A DNA stretch of 63,961 bases from Alphaproteobacteria bacterium (GCA_030424645.1 JAUHWP010000004.1:1-63961), one strand, 5' to 3'; counted from the stretch's first letter, positions 45,830 to 55,743 are shown. Numbers and translations are program-made. The notes: a model not told the origin generated them from the sequence alone.

Positions 45830-46066
45830 ATGATGTCGATCTTTGACGACATTCCATTTCTGACGGTTGTCATTTTCTGCGCGACCATCGGCCTTGCCCC
45901 GTTTGCTCCGCCGCATATATGGGAAAAGCTGGTGATGCTGTTCTCGGGCACCTTGGTGCGTCCGCTGGACGTGTTGGACCTGCTGATGCACGGCGGGCCT
46001 TGGGTGATCTTGTTGATCAAGATCGTCCGCTACTATCGCAGCGATCCGTCGTCGCGCGAAGGATGA
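45830..46066 (+). CDS. Small hypothetical inner-membrane protein
   Basis: 78 residues beginning MMSIFDDIPFLTVVIFCATI; the frame opens at an ATG five codons upstream (45815) without a better ribosome site. Two hydrophobic stretches (about 10-30 and 55-70) flank PPHIWEKLVMLFSG, and the C-terminus is polar. Similar short roseobacter proteins are often labelled 'RND transporter' in databases, which seems unsupported by length. No function can be given. Confidence 0.7.
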   Translation: MMSIFDDIPFLTVVIFCATIGLAPFAPPHIWEKLVMLFSGTLVRPLDVLDLLMHGGPWVILLIKIVRYYRSDPSSREG

Positions 46067-46112
46067 AACGTCAGGGCAGTGGCCCAACGCCGTCGCGTCG
46101 GGCCATTGCTGC

Positions 46113-47489
46113 TTACGACAATTCCGCCAGGATGCGTGCCCAGCTGCGAATGCCCTTGTGAAAGCTTTCAAGGTCGTATTTCTCGTTCGGGCTGTGGATG
46201 TTGTCGTCATCCTTGCCAAAGCCGATCAGCATTGCGTCCACGCCCAGGATGTCCTTGAAATAGCCCGCAATCGGGATCGACCCGCCGCAGCCCGCAAACG
46301 CCGCCGGGATGCCCCATTCGTCGGTCAAGGCTTTGCGGGCTTGTTCGAACATCGGATTGTCCGTCGACACTTGCGCGGCGGGCGATCCTTTCTCGGTGCG
46401 GTATTCGATGGTGAAGCCGTCCGGCAGGCGGTCTTCCAGATAGGCGCGGAAGGTCTTGCGGATGGCGTCAGGATCCTGTTTGCCCACCAGCCGGAAGCTG
46501 ACCTTGGCTGACGCCTTGCTGGGCAGGACCGTCTTGAACCCGTCGCCCGTATATCCGCCCCAGATGCCGTTCACGTCGCAGGTGGGCCGCGACCAGATCA
46601 TCTCGATCGGCATCCGGTCCTGTTCACCCGCCGGGTCTTTCAGCCCGACATCGCCAAGGAAGGTTGCGTGATCGAAGTTCAGACCCTGCCACTGGGCGCG
46701 CATCTCGTCCGACAGTTCTTCGACCCCGTCGTAAAAGCCGGGCAGGGTGATGCGGCCGGTATCGTCATGCAGGTCGGCCAGCGCGCGGGTCAGCACTCGG
46801 ATCGGGTTCATCGCCACCCCGCCATACATGCCCGAGTGCAGGTCACGGTCGGGGCCTGTGATGGTGAAATCCTCACAGCTCATGCCCCGCAACTGGGTGA
46901 TGATCGCGGGCGTCTTTGATTCGAACAGCCCCGTGTCGCAGATCAGCGCAATGTCCGATGTCAGCTCGTCCTTGTTATCCTGCATGAAGGGGATCAGCGA
47001 CGGCGAGCCCGATTCTTCTTCGCCTTCGAAAAACAGCGAAATGCGGGCCGGCAGGCTGCCATGGACGGCAATCCACGCGCGGCAGGCTTCGACAAAAGTC
47101 ATCAACTGCCCCTTGTCATCAGACGATCCGCGCCCCCGGATCACCTTGCCGGCAGGCGTGTCTTCCAGCGCCGGTTCAAAGGGCGGGCTGTCCCACAGGT
47201 CCAGCGGATCAACCGGCTGCACGTCATAGTGGCCATAGAACATCAGATGTGGCGCGTCCGCCGGTCCGTCCGCATGGGCCACCACCATCGGATGCCCCGG
47301 TGTCTGGCGTTTAGACGCCTGAAAACCAATGGATTTCAGGTCATCGACCAACCAGTCAGCGGCCTTCTGGCATTCGACGGCATAGGCCGGATCGGTCGAA
47401 ATGGACGGGATGCGCAACAGGTCCAGCAGGCGGTCAGTGGCGTCGGGAAGGTCCGCGTCGATGCGGGCCAGAACAGGGTCGAGCGTCAT
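46113..47489 (-). CDS. M20-family metallopeptidase / dipeptidase
   Basis: 458 residues from MTLDPVLARIDADL at 47489 with GGAGC upstream. Metal-site motifs: MFYGHYDVQPVDPLDLWDSPPF (His and Asp), IRGRGSSDDKGQL (bridging Asp) and SLFFEGEEESGSP (Glu pair). A dimerisation domain lies between (about 195-310), including the DRDLHSGMYGG segment. It hydrolyses peptides or acylated amino acids in the cytosol with two zinc ions; closest in layout to dipeptidases of the CNDP type. It is divergent from hemA. Confidence 0.92.
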   Translation of the reverse strand: MTLDPVLARIDADLPDATDRLLDLLRIPSISTDPAYAVECQKAADWLVDDLKSIGFQASKRQTPGHPMVVAHADGPADAPHLMFYGHYDVQPVDPLDLWDSPPFEPALEDTPAGKVIRGRGSSDDKGQLMTFVEACRAWIAVHGSLPARISLFFEGEEESGSPSLIPFMQDNKDELTSDIALICDTGLFESKTPAIITQLRGMSCEDFTITGPDRDLHSGMYGGVAMNPIRVLTRALADLHDDTGRITLPGFYDGVEELSDEMRAQWQGLNFDHATFLGDVGLKDPAGEQDRMPIEMIWSRPTCDVNGIWGGYTGDGFKTVLPSKASAKVSFRLVGKQDPDAIRKTFRAYLEDRLPDGFTIEYRTEKGSPAAQVSTDNPMFEQARKALTDEWGIPAAFAGCGGSIPIAGYFKDILGVDAMLIGFGKDDDNIHSPNEKYDLESFHKGIRSWARILAELS

Positions 47490-47603
47490 GGCAAGCTCCA
47501 GTATCAAGTGTCGTCGGCGCGGACCCTATCAGTCCGACGGGCACTGTCCACCCTGTGTGGCAAAGGGGGCGTAGTGTCGCGGAACCGCCAAAAAGGGTTT
47601 TGT

Positions 47604-47617
47604 TTGAGATGGATCAA
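47604..47617 (+). promoter_or_regulatory. FNR/FnrL-type binding site upstream of hemA
   Basis: TTGAG-ATGG-ATCAA matches the FNR consensus TTGAT-N4-ATCAA at nine of ten positions. It lies about 140 bases upstream of the hemA start. FnrL regulates hemA in Rhodobacter species, so oxygen control of heme synthesis is expected. Confidence 0.7.
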
Positions 47618-47756
47618 TGTAAAACCCCACGGCAAACCGCTAACACCGCATGACACGACACGCAGGGGAAAACATATCCGATTTTTGAATATGTTTGTGA
47701 GGTGATACCCTGTATGTTGAGCGAACGAACAGGATCAGACCGGCCAGGAGGGGACC

Positions 47757-48980
47757 TTGGACTATAATCACGAGCTTGATGTGGCGCTGCAGCGCCTGCA
47801 TGACGAAGGCCGCTATCGCACGTTCATCGAGATTGAGCGCCGCCAGGGCCAGTTCCCCCACGCGACCTGGAAAAAACCTGATGGCAGCGAGATGCCCGTG
47901 ACCGTTTGGTGCGGTAACGACTATCTTGGCATGGGGCAGCACCCGAAGGTGCGCGAAGCCATGCACGAGGCCATCGAAGCCACCGGCGCCGGGTCTGGCG
48001 GCACGCGTAACATTTCGGGCACGACGGTGTATCACAAACGGCTTGAGGCCGAGATCGCCGACCTGCACCAGAAAGAAGACGCGCTGATCTTCACCTCGGC
48101 CTACATCGCCAATGACGCCACGCTGTCGACCCTGCCGAAGCTGTTCCCCGGCCTGATCATCTATTCCGACGCGCTGAACCATGCCTCGATGATCGAAGGC
48201 GTGCGTCGCAACGGCGGTGCGAAACGCATCTTCCGCCACAATGATGTCGCCCATCTGCGCGAGCTTCTGGAAGCCGACGACCCGGCAGCCCCGAAGCTGA
48301 TCGCTTTCGAAAGCGTTTATTCGATGGATGGCGATTTCGGCCCGATTGAAGCTCTGTGTGATCTTGCCGACGAGTTCGGCGCGCTCACCTATATCGACGA
48401 GGTGCATGCGGTGGGCATGTATGGCCCGCGCGGGGCAGGGGTGTCGGAACGTGACAACCTTGCGCACCGGATCGACATCATCAACGGGACGCTGGCCAAG
48501 GCCTTTGGCGTGATGGGCGGCTATATCGCGGCCTCCGCGAAAATGTGCGACGCCGTGCGCTCTTACGCGCCGGGCTTCATCTTCACCACATCCTTGCCCC
48601 CGGCAGTTGCGGCGGGCGCGGCGGCCTCGGTCAGGCATCTGAAAGAAGATCAGGCCCTGCGCGACGCGCACCAGACCCAGGCCAGGATCCTGAAAACCCG
48701 CTTGAAGGCGCTTGGCCTTCCGATCATCGACCATGATTCGCATATCGTGCCGCTGATTGTCGGCGATCCCGTGCATACCAAGCAACTGTCCGATATGTTG
48801 TTGGAAAACTTCGGTATTTACGTGCAACCGATCAACTTCCCGACGGTCCCACGCGGCACCGAACGGCTGCGCTTCACGCCATCCCCCGTGCATGGACCGA
48901 AAGAGATGGACGCCCTGATCAGTGCGCTTGACCAACTATGGTCACATTGTGAGCTAAATCGCGCCGAGCTTTCTGCCTAA
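47757..48980 (+). CDS. hemA: 5-aminolevulinate synthase (C4 pathway)
   Basis: 407 residues from the TTG at 47757, placed after AGGAGGGG and giving [20 protein letters not shown], the start familiar from Rhodobacter HemA. PLP fold type I: Lys248 in [65 protein letters not shown]. It condenses succinyl-CoA and glycine to 5-aminolevulinate, the first step of heme and bacteriochlorophyll synthesis. An FNR-type site upstream suggests oxygen regulation. It stands alone. Confidence 0.97.
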   Translation: MDYNHELDVALQRLHDEGRYRTFIEIERRQGQFPHATWKKPDGSEMPVTVWCGNDYLGMGQHPKVREAMHEAIEATGAGSGGTRNISGTTVYHKRLEAEIADLHQKEDALIFTSAYIANDATLSTLPKLFPGLIIYSDALNHASMIEGVRRNGGAKRIFRHNDVAHLRELLEADDPAAPKLIAFESVYSMDGDFGPIEALCDLADEFGALTYIDEVHAVGMYGPRGAGVSERDNLAHRIDIINGTLAKAFGVMGGYIAASAKMCDAVRSYAPGFIFTTSLPPAVAAGAAASVRHLKEDQALRDAHQTQARILKTRLKALGLPIIDHDSHIVPLIVGDPVHTKQLSDMLLENFGIYVQPINFPTVPRGTERLRFTPSPVHGPKEMDALISALDQLWSHCELNRAELSA

Positions 48981-49093
48981 CCTCAATCACGGACTGCACA
49001 TTTTGTGAGAATGTGTTACCTTTTGGTCAGGGAAGGCAGCGACGGCGAATCGTTGGCTTCATCAGGGACACATGAGGCACGAGGAGCAGCTGG

Positions 49094-50389
49094 ATGATCG
49101 GGCGTTGGAACACGTCACGGGTCGAGGAAGAAGAGAAGCCAACAGGCTTCGATTCCTTTGATCTGCGGCTTGGCGATGTCATGCGCGGCGAACGGGCCAC
49201 GCTTGGCAAATCGCTGTTGGACGTCCAGCGTGAACTGAAGATCAAGGCCACCTATATCTCTGCCATCGAAAACGCCGACGTTTCCGCGTTCGAGACACAG
49301 GGGTTCATCGCGGGCTATGTTCGCTCCTATGCCCGGTATCTTGGGATGGACCCGGAATGGGCCTACAAGACCTTCTGCAAGGAAAGCGGTTTCACCACGG
49401 CACACGGGCTTTCTGCGAGCGCCTCAAGCCAGTCCGACAAATCCGCGAAACCCGCAAAACGCCCTGAACACAGCGGCGATCCGCTGGCCAATCCAAACGC
49501 CAGCTGGGTGCCGCAGTCCGAGAGCATCTTCGCCGGGATCGAACCGGGTGCCGTTGGATCCGTGGCTGTTCTGGCTGTCCTGATCAGCCTGCTTGGCTTT
49601 GGCGGCTGGTCGGTGTTGCAGGAAATTCAGCGCGTCGATTTCGCCCCGATCGAACAAACCCCCGGCGTTCTGGCAGAGCTGCCGGATGTCGGTGACGGAC
49701 CGGCAAGTTTCACCAGCGAAAACAGTGCCGAGGTCATGGCCCAGGCGGGCGCCGGGTTGTCCCAACCCCCGTCAGCCGAAGCGCTGGACCGGCTTTACCG
49801 GCCACAGGCGCTTGAGGTTCCGGTGCTGACGCACAGGGATGCGCCGATCTCGACGCTCGATCCTGCCAGTGTTGGGGTGTTGGCAGGTGTGACCGCGCCT
49901 GAACTGGGCGTGGCGCCGGCGTCTTTCGGGGCCCCGCGGACCGATGATGCGATTGCCGCGCGAGACACCCAGCGACTGGCCGCCAGCATAACCCCGTCGA
50001 CGGTCGAAGACGCCGCCGAGCTGTCGCCCCGTGGGGTTCGCGTGTTGGGGGACGATGCGGCCGAGGTGGCCGTCTTTGCCGTCCGCCCGTCATGGGTGCG
50101 TATTCAGTCTGCCGACGGAACGGTCATCTTCGAAAAAATTCTGGATGCGGGTGAGCATTACATCCTGCCCAAGACCGAGCAGGCCCCCGTCTTGCGCACG
50201 GGCAATGCCGGGTCGGTCTATTTTGCGGTGAACGGCACGGCATATGGTCCCTCGGGCGACGGTCCCTCGGTGGTGAAAAACGTGGCGCTGTCGCAAGACG
50301 CCCTGACCGACGCCTTCGCACTGGCCGATCTGGAAAACGATGCCGATCTGGCAACCTATGTGGCCGAACTGAACCTGGCACAGCAGTAG
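49094..50389 (+). CDS. RodZ-like membrane helix-turn-helix protein (DUF4115)
   Basis: 431 residues. N-terminal Xre-type HTH (about 17-80: [39 protein letters not shown]), a transmembrane helix ([21 protein letters not shown], about 154-175), a long flexible linker, and a C-terminal DUF4115 beta domain (about 320-400: [25 protein letters not shown], in parts). RodZ links the MreB cytoskeleton to the wall synthesis machine. The order before ispG is typical of alphaproteobacteria. AGGAG precedes the ATG. Confidence 0.87.
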   Translation: MIGRWNTSRVEEEEKPTGFDSFDLRLGDVMRGERATLGKSLLDVQRELKIKATYISAIENADVSAFETQGFIAGYVRSYARYLGMDPEWAYKTFCKESGFTTAHGLSASASSQSDKSAKPAKRPEHSGDPLANPNASWVPQSESIFAGIEPGAVGSVAVLAVLISLLGFGGWSVLQEIQRVDFAPIEQTPGVLAELPDVGDGPASFTSENSAEVMAQAGAGLSQPPSAEALDRLYRPQALEVPVLTHRDAPISTLDPASVGVLAGVTAPELGVAPASFGAPRTDDAIAARDTQRLAASITPSTVEDAAELSPRGVRVLGDDAAEVAVFAVRPSWVRIQSADGTVIFEKILDAGEHYILPKTEQAPVLRTGNAGSVYFAVNGTAYGPSGDGPSVVKNVALSQDALTDAFALADLENDADLATYVAELNLAQQ

Positions 50390-50486
50390 CCCAGCCCACG
50401 GTGGTAGAGCAGGCGGGTTGCGCTTGTCGCCGCCGCCTGTGCGCGCTATCTCTTGCCGCAACCAGTCCGGCGAAAGAGTGATCCCC

Positions 50487-51611
50487 ATGTCTCACAATCC
50501 AATCCGTCCATGGCGAGATATCGAACGTCGCCAGTCGCGTCAGGTGATGGTGGGCAACGTGCCGGTCGGGGGCGGGGCGCCCATCGCCGTGCAGACGATG
50601 ACCAATACCGACAGTTCCGATGTGAAAGCCACACTGGCGCAGGTGCTTGCCGCCGCCGAAGCCGGGGCCGATATCGTGCGTATTTCCTGCCCGGATGTGG
50701 CATCGACAACGGCCCTGAAGGAAATCACCGCCGAAAGCCCGGTGCCGATCGTGGCGGATATCCATTTCCATTACAAACGCGCCATCGAGGCCGCCGAGGC
50801 GGGCGCCGCCTGCCTGCGGATCAACCCCGGCAATATCGGTGACGAAACTCGCGTGCGCGAGGTGATCCGGGCTGCCAAAGACCACGGCTGTTCCATCCGT
50901 ATCGGTGTGAACGCCGGGTCGCTGGAACGCCACCTGCTTGAAAAATATGGCGAACCCTGCCCGGAAGCGATGGTGGAAAGCGGTCTCGACCATATTCGTA
51001 TTCTCGAAGACAACGATTTCCGCGACTACAAGATCAGCGTGAAAGCCTCTGACGTGTTCCTCTCCGCCGCCGCCTATCACGGGATCGCCGAGGCGACGGA
51101 CGCCCCGATCCATCTGGGGATCACCGAAGCAGGTGGTTTCGTGTCCGGTACGATCAAAAGCGCCATCGGCCTTGGCAGTCTGCTTTGGGCCGGCATCGGG
51201 GACACGATCCGCGTCAGCCTGTCGGCCGATCCGGTGGAAGAGGTCAAGGTCGGTTTCGAGATCCTGAAAAGCCTGGGTCTGCGCCACCGGGGGGTGAACA
51301 TCATCTCCTGCCCGTCCTGCGCGCGGCAGGGCTTTGATGTCATCCAGACCGTCGCCACCTTGGAAGAAAGGTTGGCCCATATCCACACACCGATGAGCCT
51401 GTCGATCATCGGCTGCGTGGTGAACGGGCCGGGCGAGGCGCTGATGACGGATGTGGGCTTCACCGGGGGCGGTGCCGGGTCGGGCATGGTCTATCTGGCC
51501 GGGAAGCAGGACCACAAGCTGGACAACGAAAAGATGGTCGATCATATCGTCGAGCTTGTCGAAAAGCGCGCCGCAGAGATCGAAGCCCAATCTGAAGAGG
51601 CGGCGGAGTAA
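50487..51611 (+). CDS. ispG: 4-hydroxy-3-methylbut-2-enyl diphosphate synthase (GcpE)
   Basis: 374 residues from [20 protein letters not shown] at 50487; the upstream frame is an extension lacking family similarity. Segments: [48 protein letters not shown], and the [4Fe-4S] cysteines in [11 protein letters not shown] and [11 protein letters not shown]. It converts MEcPP to HMBPP in the non-mevalonate isoprenoid pathway, depending on Fe-S assembly. A palindromic repeat copy follows the stop by three bases. Confidence 0.96.
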   Translation: MSHNPIRPWRDIERRQSRQVMVGNVPVGGGAPIAVQTMTNTDSSDVKATLAQVLAAAEAGADIVRISCPDVASTTALKEITAESPVPIVADIHFHYKRAIEAAEAGAACLRINPGNIGDETRVREVIRAAKDHGCSIRIGVNAGSLERHLLEKYGEPCPEAMVESGLDHIRILEDNDFRDYKISVKASDVFLSAAAYHGIAEATDAPIHLGITEAGGFVSGTIKSAIGLGSLLWAGIGDTIRVSLSADPVEEVKVGFEILKSLGLRHRGVNIISCPSCARQGFDVIQTVATLEERLAHIHTPMSLSIIGCVVNGPGEALMTDVGFTGGGAGSGMVYLAGKQDHKLDNEKMVDHIVELVEKRAAEIEAQSEEAAE

Positions 51612-51613
51612 AA

Positions 51614-51675
51614 GGGGGCGTTGCCCCCTCGAGCCTAGGGCTCTCACCCCCAGGATACTTGCGGCCAGAAGAAGC
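51614..51675 (+). repeat. Dispersed palindromic repeat, copy 2
   Basis: GGGGGC-GTT-GCCCCC hairpin just after the ispG stop, a GAGCC-TAG-GGCTC hairpin, then CTCACCCCCAGGATACTT and GGCCAGAAGAAGC. Same layout as copy 1 (15522) and inverted copy 3 (51751). Confidence 0.75.
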
Positions 51676-51750
51676 ATGATGGGTGCAGGCCACCCCGCCA
51701 ACTGGTTGCCGGGTTTGCGGATGTTACGTCGCTGCGGACGACAGCCCCCG

Positions 51751-51808
51751 TTTCTTCTGGCCTGAAATATCCTGGGGTGAGCACCGAAGGGGCGAGGGGC
51801 AACGCCCC
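51751..51808 (-). repeat. Dispersed palindromic repeat, copy 3 (inverted)
   Basis: Read on the minus strand: GGGGC-GTT-GCCCC hairpin, then CTCACCCCAGGATATTT and GGCCAGAAGAAA. Copies 2 and 3 face each other across a 75-base spacer, between ispG and the convergent DUF1289 gene, and can pair over about 60 bases with mismatches. Each copy lies at the 3' end of the gene on its own strand. Confidence 0.75.
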
Positions 51809-51854
51809 TGCGGCGTCAGGGCTTAGGCCGGTGTAGGCCGTGGGAAGACCGGCC

Positions 51855-52088
51855 TCAGCTTCCTGAAATACGTGCTTTGCGTCCACCACGTCTTTTGGCG
51901 ATGAGTGTTTTGCGGTCGGGCAGGTCCCTGAGCACGGCGCGCCGCTGGTCCGGCGAGAGGCGCGACCAGGCGGCGATCTCGTCGACCGTGCGGTGACACC
52001 CGGTGCAGATGCGCGCCGTGGGATGCACCACGCAGATCTTGACGCAGGGGCTTTCCACCTCGTCGCGTTTCCAGATGTCATCCGCCAT
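51855..52088 (-). CDS. DUF1289 domain protein (small cysteine protein)
   Basis: 77 residues. The DUF1289 core SPCVKICVVHPTARICTGCHR holds four cysteines that probably bind a metal, followed by the usual TVDEIAAWSRLSPDQRRAVL helix. Function is unknown in the family. The ATG at 52088 shares its A with the ruvX stop (TGATG), so translation is coupled; it ends the ccmI-ruvX-DUF1289 operon. Confidence 0.9.
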   Translation of the reverse strand: MADDIWKRDEVESPCVKICVVHPTARICTGCHRTVDEIAAWSRLSPDQRRAVLRDLPDRKTLIAKRRGGRKARISGS

Positions 52089-52552
52089 CAAAGATGCCTC
52101 AGCCGATCCAACACACCCTGTAGGATATACCCCGCCGCCACGTGGTCGATCACCTCGGCGCGACGTTTTCGGGACGTATCCGCCTCGAGCAGGGCGCGTT
52201 TGGCGGCGACGGTGGACAGGCGTTCGTCCCAGAACGTGATCGGTATCTCGGTCAGGTTTGCCAGATTGCGGGCAAAAGCGCGGGTGGATTGGCAGCGCGG
52301 ACCTTCACTTCCGTCCATGTTGCGGGGCAGGCCGAGGATCAGCCCGCCAAGCTGACGGTCGTCGACGATTTTCTGCAACCGGGCAGCGTCAGCGGTGAAT
52401 TTGGTGCGCCTGATGGTTTCCAGTGGGGTCGAAACCTGTCGCAGCCTGTCGGACACCGCGACACCGATCGTCTTGGTGCCAAGGTCCAGCCCGGCAAGAC
52501 CTGTCATCGGGGGCAGGGCGGCGGCAAATTCTTCGACGGTTTCGAAGATCAC
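52088..52552 (-). CDS. ruvX: Putative pre-16S rRNA nuclease / Holliday junction resolvase-like YqgF
   Basis: 154 residues of the RNase H-like YqgF family: GLDLGTKTIGVAVSDRLRQV (first catalytic Asp), LGGLILGLPRNMDGSEG, FWDERLSTVAAKRALLEAD (catalytic Glu) and the terminal IDHVAAGYILQGVLD (Asp). It processes the 5' end of 16S rRNA. The start overlaps the ccmI stop by four bases and the stop overlaps the DUF1289 start. Confidence 0.94.
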   Translation of the reverse strand: MIFETVEEFAAALPPMTGLAGLDLGTKTIGVAVSDRLRQVSTPLETIRRTKFTADAARLQKIVDDRQLGGLILGLPRNMDGSEGPRCQSTRAFARNLANLTEIPITFWDERLSTVAAKRALLEADTSRKRRAEVIDHVAAGYILQGVLDRLRHL

Positions 52553-53814
52553 GGGTCAAGGCCTGCTTGTTCGGCGGCTGCGCGCACCGTGGCCAGCGCG
52601 TCGGGATGGGCCTGGAACAGGGTTTGGGCCTCGTCCCAGATGGCGGCGGCGCGTTCCGTGTTGCCGACCACGCCCAGCACGCTGATCAGGCGGGCCCATT
52701 CCTCGGGTGTGCCGCCTTCGGTGGCCAAGCGTTCCGACAGCTGGTCGATCATGCCCTGGATCATTGCAGTGCGGTCTTCTTCGCTCATGTCCTGGGCGGC
52801 TTCGATATCGTCGGCGCTGGGGCCGGTGAGGTTTGGCATGGCGGGGCGGCTGGGCGCGTCGGGCGGGGTGTAGTTGACGCCCGCATGGGCGGCCAGGCTG
52901 CCGATCTGCGAGCGGACCGAGGTCCACCAGATCGCGGTCTCGGGGCCTTCTTCCAGCAGGTCGCGCCACAGGCGGAAGCCCATGTCGGGGCGGCCGTTTT
53001 GTGCGAACATAAGCCCGGTGTAATAGCGCGCCAGCTGGTGATTTGGATCACGCGCCAGCGCGTTCCTGAGCATCTCTTCTGCCTCTGGCGAGATGAAACC
53101 GCCGGCGGCGTTGACCATCAGGTCTGCCTGCCGGACGAAGTCATCGGCGGTCGCAGCCTGGCCTTTGACCTCGATCAGTTTTCCCATCGCTTCGCGGGCT
53201 GCCACCATATTGCCGATGGCGGCTTCGTGCTGGGCCAGCAGGTCCAGCCCGCGCGGGTCGTCGGGGTGTTGGGCCACCGCGTTGCGCAGGCCCTGTATCA
53301 GTTCAAGATAGTCGGCAGGCGCTTCGGCGGGGGGGCCGGGCCAGGGCGGCATGTCGGCTTCGACCTCGGCCTGGTTGGGGCGGCTTTCGCGCATGTCCTG
53401 GCTCATTGCGATGCGCTTCTCGCGCCCCAGATCCTGAAACCCGGGCGAGCCGAGAACCCAATAGAGCCCGAAAGCACCACCGGCAAGCAACAGCGCGCAC
53501 AGGGCGATGACCACTTGGCTGGCGGTCTGCGGGGCGTCGGTGGGCTGGATCTTGGCTTGTGCGGCCTTGTCGGCCTCAAGCAGGCGGCGCGAAATCTCGA
53601 TCCGGGCGCGGTCGGCATCCTGGGCGGTCACGGTGCCACGGGCCACGTCCCGATCCAGTTCGCTGAGCTGGTCGCGATAGACCTTCATGTCAGAACTGAG
53701 TCGCGTGGTGTCGCCCTCGGTCGGGGCGGCATCGTCGCGGGGGCGCAGCATGCGCCGCGCCAGAACCAGAATGGTGGCGAGCGTCAGCGCCCCGATGATC
53801 AGCCAGAAAACCAT
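52549..53814 (-). CDS. ccmI: Cytochrome c biogenesis protein CcmI
   Basis: 421 residues. Two transmembrane helices (VFWLIIGALTLATILVLARR at the N-terminus and about 105-125 VVIALCALLLAGGAFGLYWVLG) flank a leucine-zipper-like cytoplasmic loop (VYRDQLSELDRDVARGTV) typical of CcmI, followed by a periplasmic TPR domain (about 160-420). CcmI chaperones apocytochrome c to the heme ligation complex CcmFH. Other ccm genes are not nearby. GGAGGGAAC precedes the ATG. It heads the ruvX-DUF1289 operon. Confidence 0.92.
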   Translation of the reverse strand: MVFWLIIGALTLATILVLARRMLRPRDDAAPTEGDTTRLSSDMKVYRDQLSELDRDVARGTVTAQDADRARIEISRRLLEADKAAQAKIQPTDAPQTASQVVIALCALLLAGGAFGLYWVLGSPGFQDLGREKRIAMSQDMRESRPNQAEVEADMPPWPGPPAEAPADYLELIQGLRNAVAQHPDDPRGLDLLAQHEAAIGNMVAAREAMGKLIEVKGQAATADDFVRQADLMVNAAGGFISPEAEEMLRNALARDPNHQLARYYTGLMFAQNGRPDMGFRLWRDLLEEGPETAIWWTSVRSQIGSLAAHAGVNYTPPDAPSRPAMPNLTGPSADDIEAAQDMSEEDRTAMIQGMIDQLSERLATEGGTPEEWARLISVLGVVGNTERAAAIWDEAQTLFQAHPDALATVRAAAEQAGLDP

Positions 53815-54029
53815 GTTCCCTCCGCGTGCTTGGGTTTCCCCTCATGTAATGCGCAACGGGGGCGGGCAAAACCCTTAATGAACGGGTGCGACAATCACGA
53901 TACCGCGTGGTGCCGCAAATTATCACCCATGTCGTCTTTTTCATTTCAGATGACGCTGGATTGCCGTTCGGAAACGTCGCTAAAGTCTAGAACCGACATG
54001 AACCAGAGCGCCCAACCGAGGGGATTCGC

Positions 54030-55277
54030 ATGCGACGTTATTCTGCATTTGCCATCGCGCGCGAGGCTGCGCGCTATCACCAGGGGTGGGAACGCGCCTG
54101 GGCCTCACCCAAGCCAAAGAAGAAATACGATGTCGTTATCGTTGGTGCCGGTGGTCATGGATTGGCCACGGCGTTCTATCTGGGCAAGAATTTCGGGATC
54201 ACCAATGTGGCGATCATCGAAAAGGGCTGGCTGGGTGGCGGCAACACGGGCCGCAACACGACCATCATTCGCTCGAACTATCTGCAGGATCCGTCGGCGG
54301 CGATCTATGAAAAGGCACGGTCGCTTTACGAGACGATGTCGCAGGACCTGAACTACAACGTCATGTTCTCGCCCCGTGGCGTGATGATGCTGGCCCAGAC
54401 CGAGCATGAAGTGCGCGGCTATGAACGCACCGCCCATGCCAATGCGCTTCAGGGTGTGAAGACCGAGTTCATCAGCCCGCAGCGGGTCAAGGAACTGGTG
54501 CCGATCATGAACATCAACGGCCCGCGCTATCCTGTTCTGGGGGCACTGTGGCAGGCACGGGCGGGCACCGCGCGGCATGACGCGGTGGCCTGGGGCTATG
54601 CGCGGGCGTGTTCCGACATGGGCATGGACATTATCCAGAAATGCGAAGTGACCGGGGTGCGCCAGTCGGGCGGCAAGGTCACGGGTATCGACACCACGCA
54701 GGGGCAGATCGACTGCGACAAACTGGCGATGGTTGTCGCCGGGAATGCGGGTCATTTGGCCGAAATGGCCGGCTTCCGTCTGCCGATGGAAAGCGTTGCG
54801 CTGCAAGCGCTGGTGTCCGAGCCGATCAAACCCTGCATCGACGTGGTCGTCATGGCCAACACGGTGCACGGCTATATGTCTCAGTCCGACAAGGGCGAGC
54901 TGGTCATCGGCGGCGGCACGGATGGGTTCAACAACTATACCCAGCGCGGATCGTTCCACCATATCGAGGAAACCGTGCGCGCACTGGTCGAAACCTTCCC
55001 GATCATCTCGCGCCTGAAAATGCTGCGCCAGTGGGGCGGTATCGTGGACGTGACCGGCGACCGTTCTCCGATCATCGGCAAGACGCCACTGGGCAACTGC
55101 TTCATCAACTGCGGTTGGGGCACCGGCGGCTTCAAGTCGATCCCCGGATCAGGTTGGGCCATGGCCGAGACCGTTGCCAAAGGCGAACCCGGTTCGCTGG
55201 CCGCCGAGTTCGGCCTGAACCGTTTCACCGAAGGACGCTTTATTGATGAAAGCGTGGCTGCAGGGGTGGCTCACTGA
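54030..55277 (+). CDS. soxB: Sarcosine oxidase beta subunit
   Basis: 415 residues, complete. FAD-binding VVIVGAGGHGLATAFYLGKN (about residue 36), GGGNTGRNTTIIRSNYLQ, and the RHDAVAWGYARACSDMGMD region where heterotetrameric enzymes carry covalent FMN; C-terminal DRSPIIGKTPLGNCFINCGWG. It oxidises sarcosine to glycine with formaldehyde or methylene-THF and H2O2. GAGGGGATTCGC precedes the ATG. It opens soxBDAG; 142 bases separate it from soxD, unlike the overlapping remainder. Confidence 0.96.
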   Translation: MRRYSAFAIAREAARYHQGWERAWASPKPKKKYDVVIVGAGGHGLATAFYLGKNFGITNVAIIEKGWLGGGNTGRNTTIIRSNYLQDPSAAIYEKARSLYETMSQDLNYNVMFSPRGVMMLAQTEHEVRGYERTAHANALQGVKTEFISPQRVKELVPIMNINGPRYPVLGALWQARAGTARHDAVAWGYARACSDMGMDIIQKCEVTGVRQSGGKVTGIDTTQGQIDCDKLAMVVAGNAGHLAEMAGFRLPMESVALQALVSEPIKPCIDVVVMANTVHGYMSQSDKGELVIGGGTDGFNNYTQRGSFHHIEETVRALVETFPIISRLKMLRQWGGIVDVTGDRSPIIGKTPLGNCFINCGWGTGGFKSIPGSGWAMAETVAKGEPGSLAAEFGLNRFTEGRFIDESVAAGVAH

Positions 55278-55339
55278 TGGCTACTCGTTCGATCTGTTTG
55301 AATATCTCCGTCGCGCTTGTCGCGACGGATCACGCCCGA

Positions 55340-55357
55340 CCCGCCCCCCAGGGCGGG
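55340..55357 (+). other. GC-rich hairpin in the soxB-soxD spacer
   Basis: CCCGCCC-CCCA-GGGCGGG, a perfect 7-bp stem with a 4-base loop, 62 bases before the soxD start. No U-run follows, so it is more likely an mRNA processing or stability element than a terminator. Confidence 0.6.
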
Positions 55358-55419
55358 CGTGAACACGCCCACCCTCGGGCCGGGCGCGATCCTCTGTTTT
55401 TCTTGAAAGGAGTGCAGCC

Positions 55420-55743
55420 ATGCTGATCCTTGAATGCCCCTATTGCGGCGTGATGGCCGATGAAACGGACCTGCATGGCGGCGGTGAGGCGCATCTGAAG
55501 CGTTTCGGCCCCGGATCGTCGGATGACGACTTCGAAACCTATCTGTTCCACCGCAAGAACCCGAAAGGCGTTCACTTTGAGCGCTGGCGGCATGTCTCGG
55601 GCTGCGGCAAGTGGTTTCATGCGGCGCGCAACACCATGACGCTTGAGGTCTATGGCACCTATTCCGCCCAGACCACCGAGCCGCCAAAGGCGATCGTCAA
55701 CGCCGTCAAAAAGAAACACCCCGAATGGGAGGGCTGGACATGA
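55420..55743 (+). CDS. soxD: Sarcosine oxidase delta subunit
   Basis: 107 residues. Zinc site typical of SoxD: CPYCG at the N-terminus (Cys6, Cys9) with His58 and Cys62 in RHVSGCGKWFH. It is a structural subunit of the heterotetramer. GAAAGGAGTG precedes the ATG and the TGA overlaps the soxA ATG by four bases. Confidence 0.95.
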   Translation: MLILECPYCGVMADETDLHGGGEAHLKRFGPGSSDDDFETYLFHRKNPKGVHFERWRHVSGCGKWFHAARNTMTLEVYGTYSAQTTEPPKAIVNAVKKKHPEWEGWT

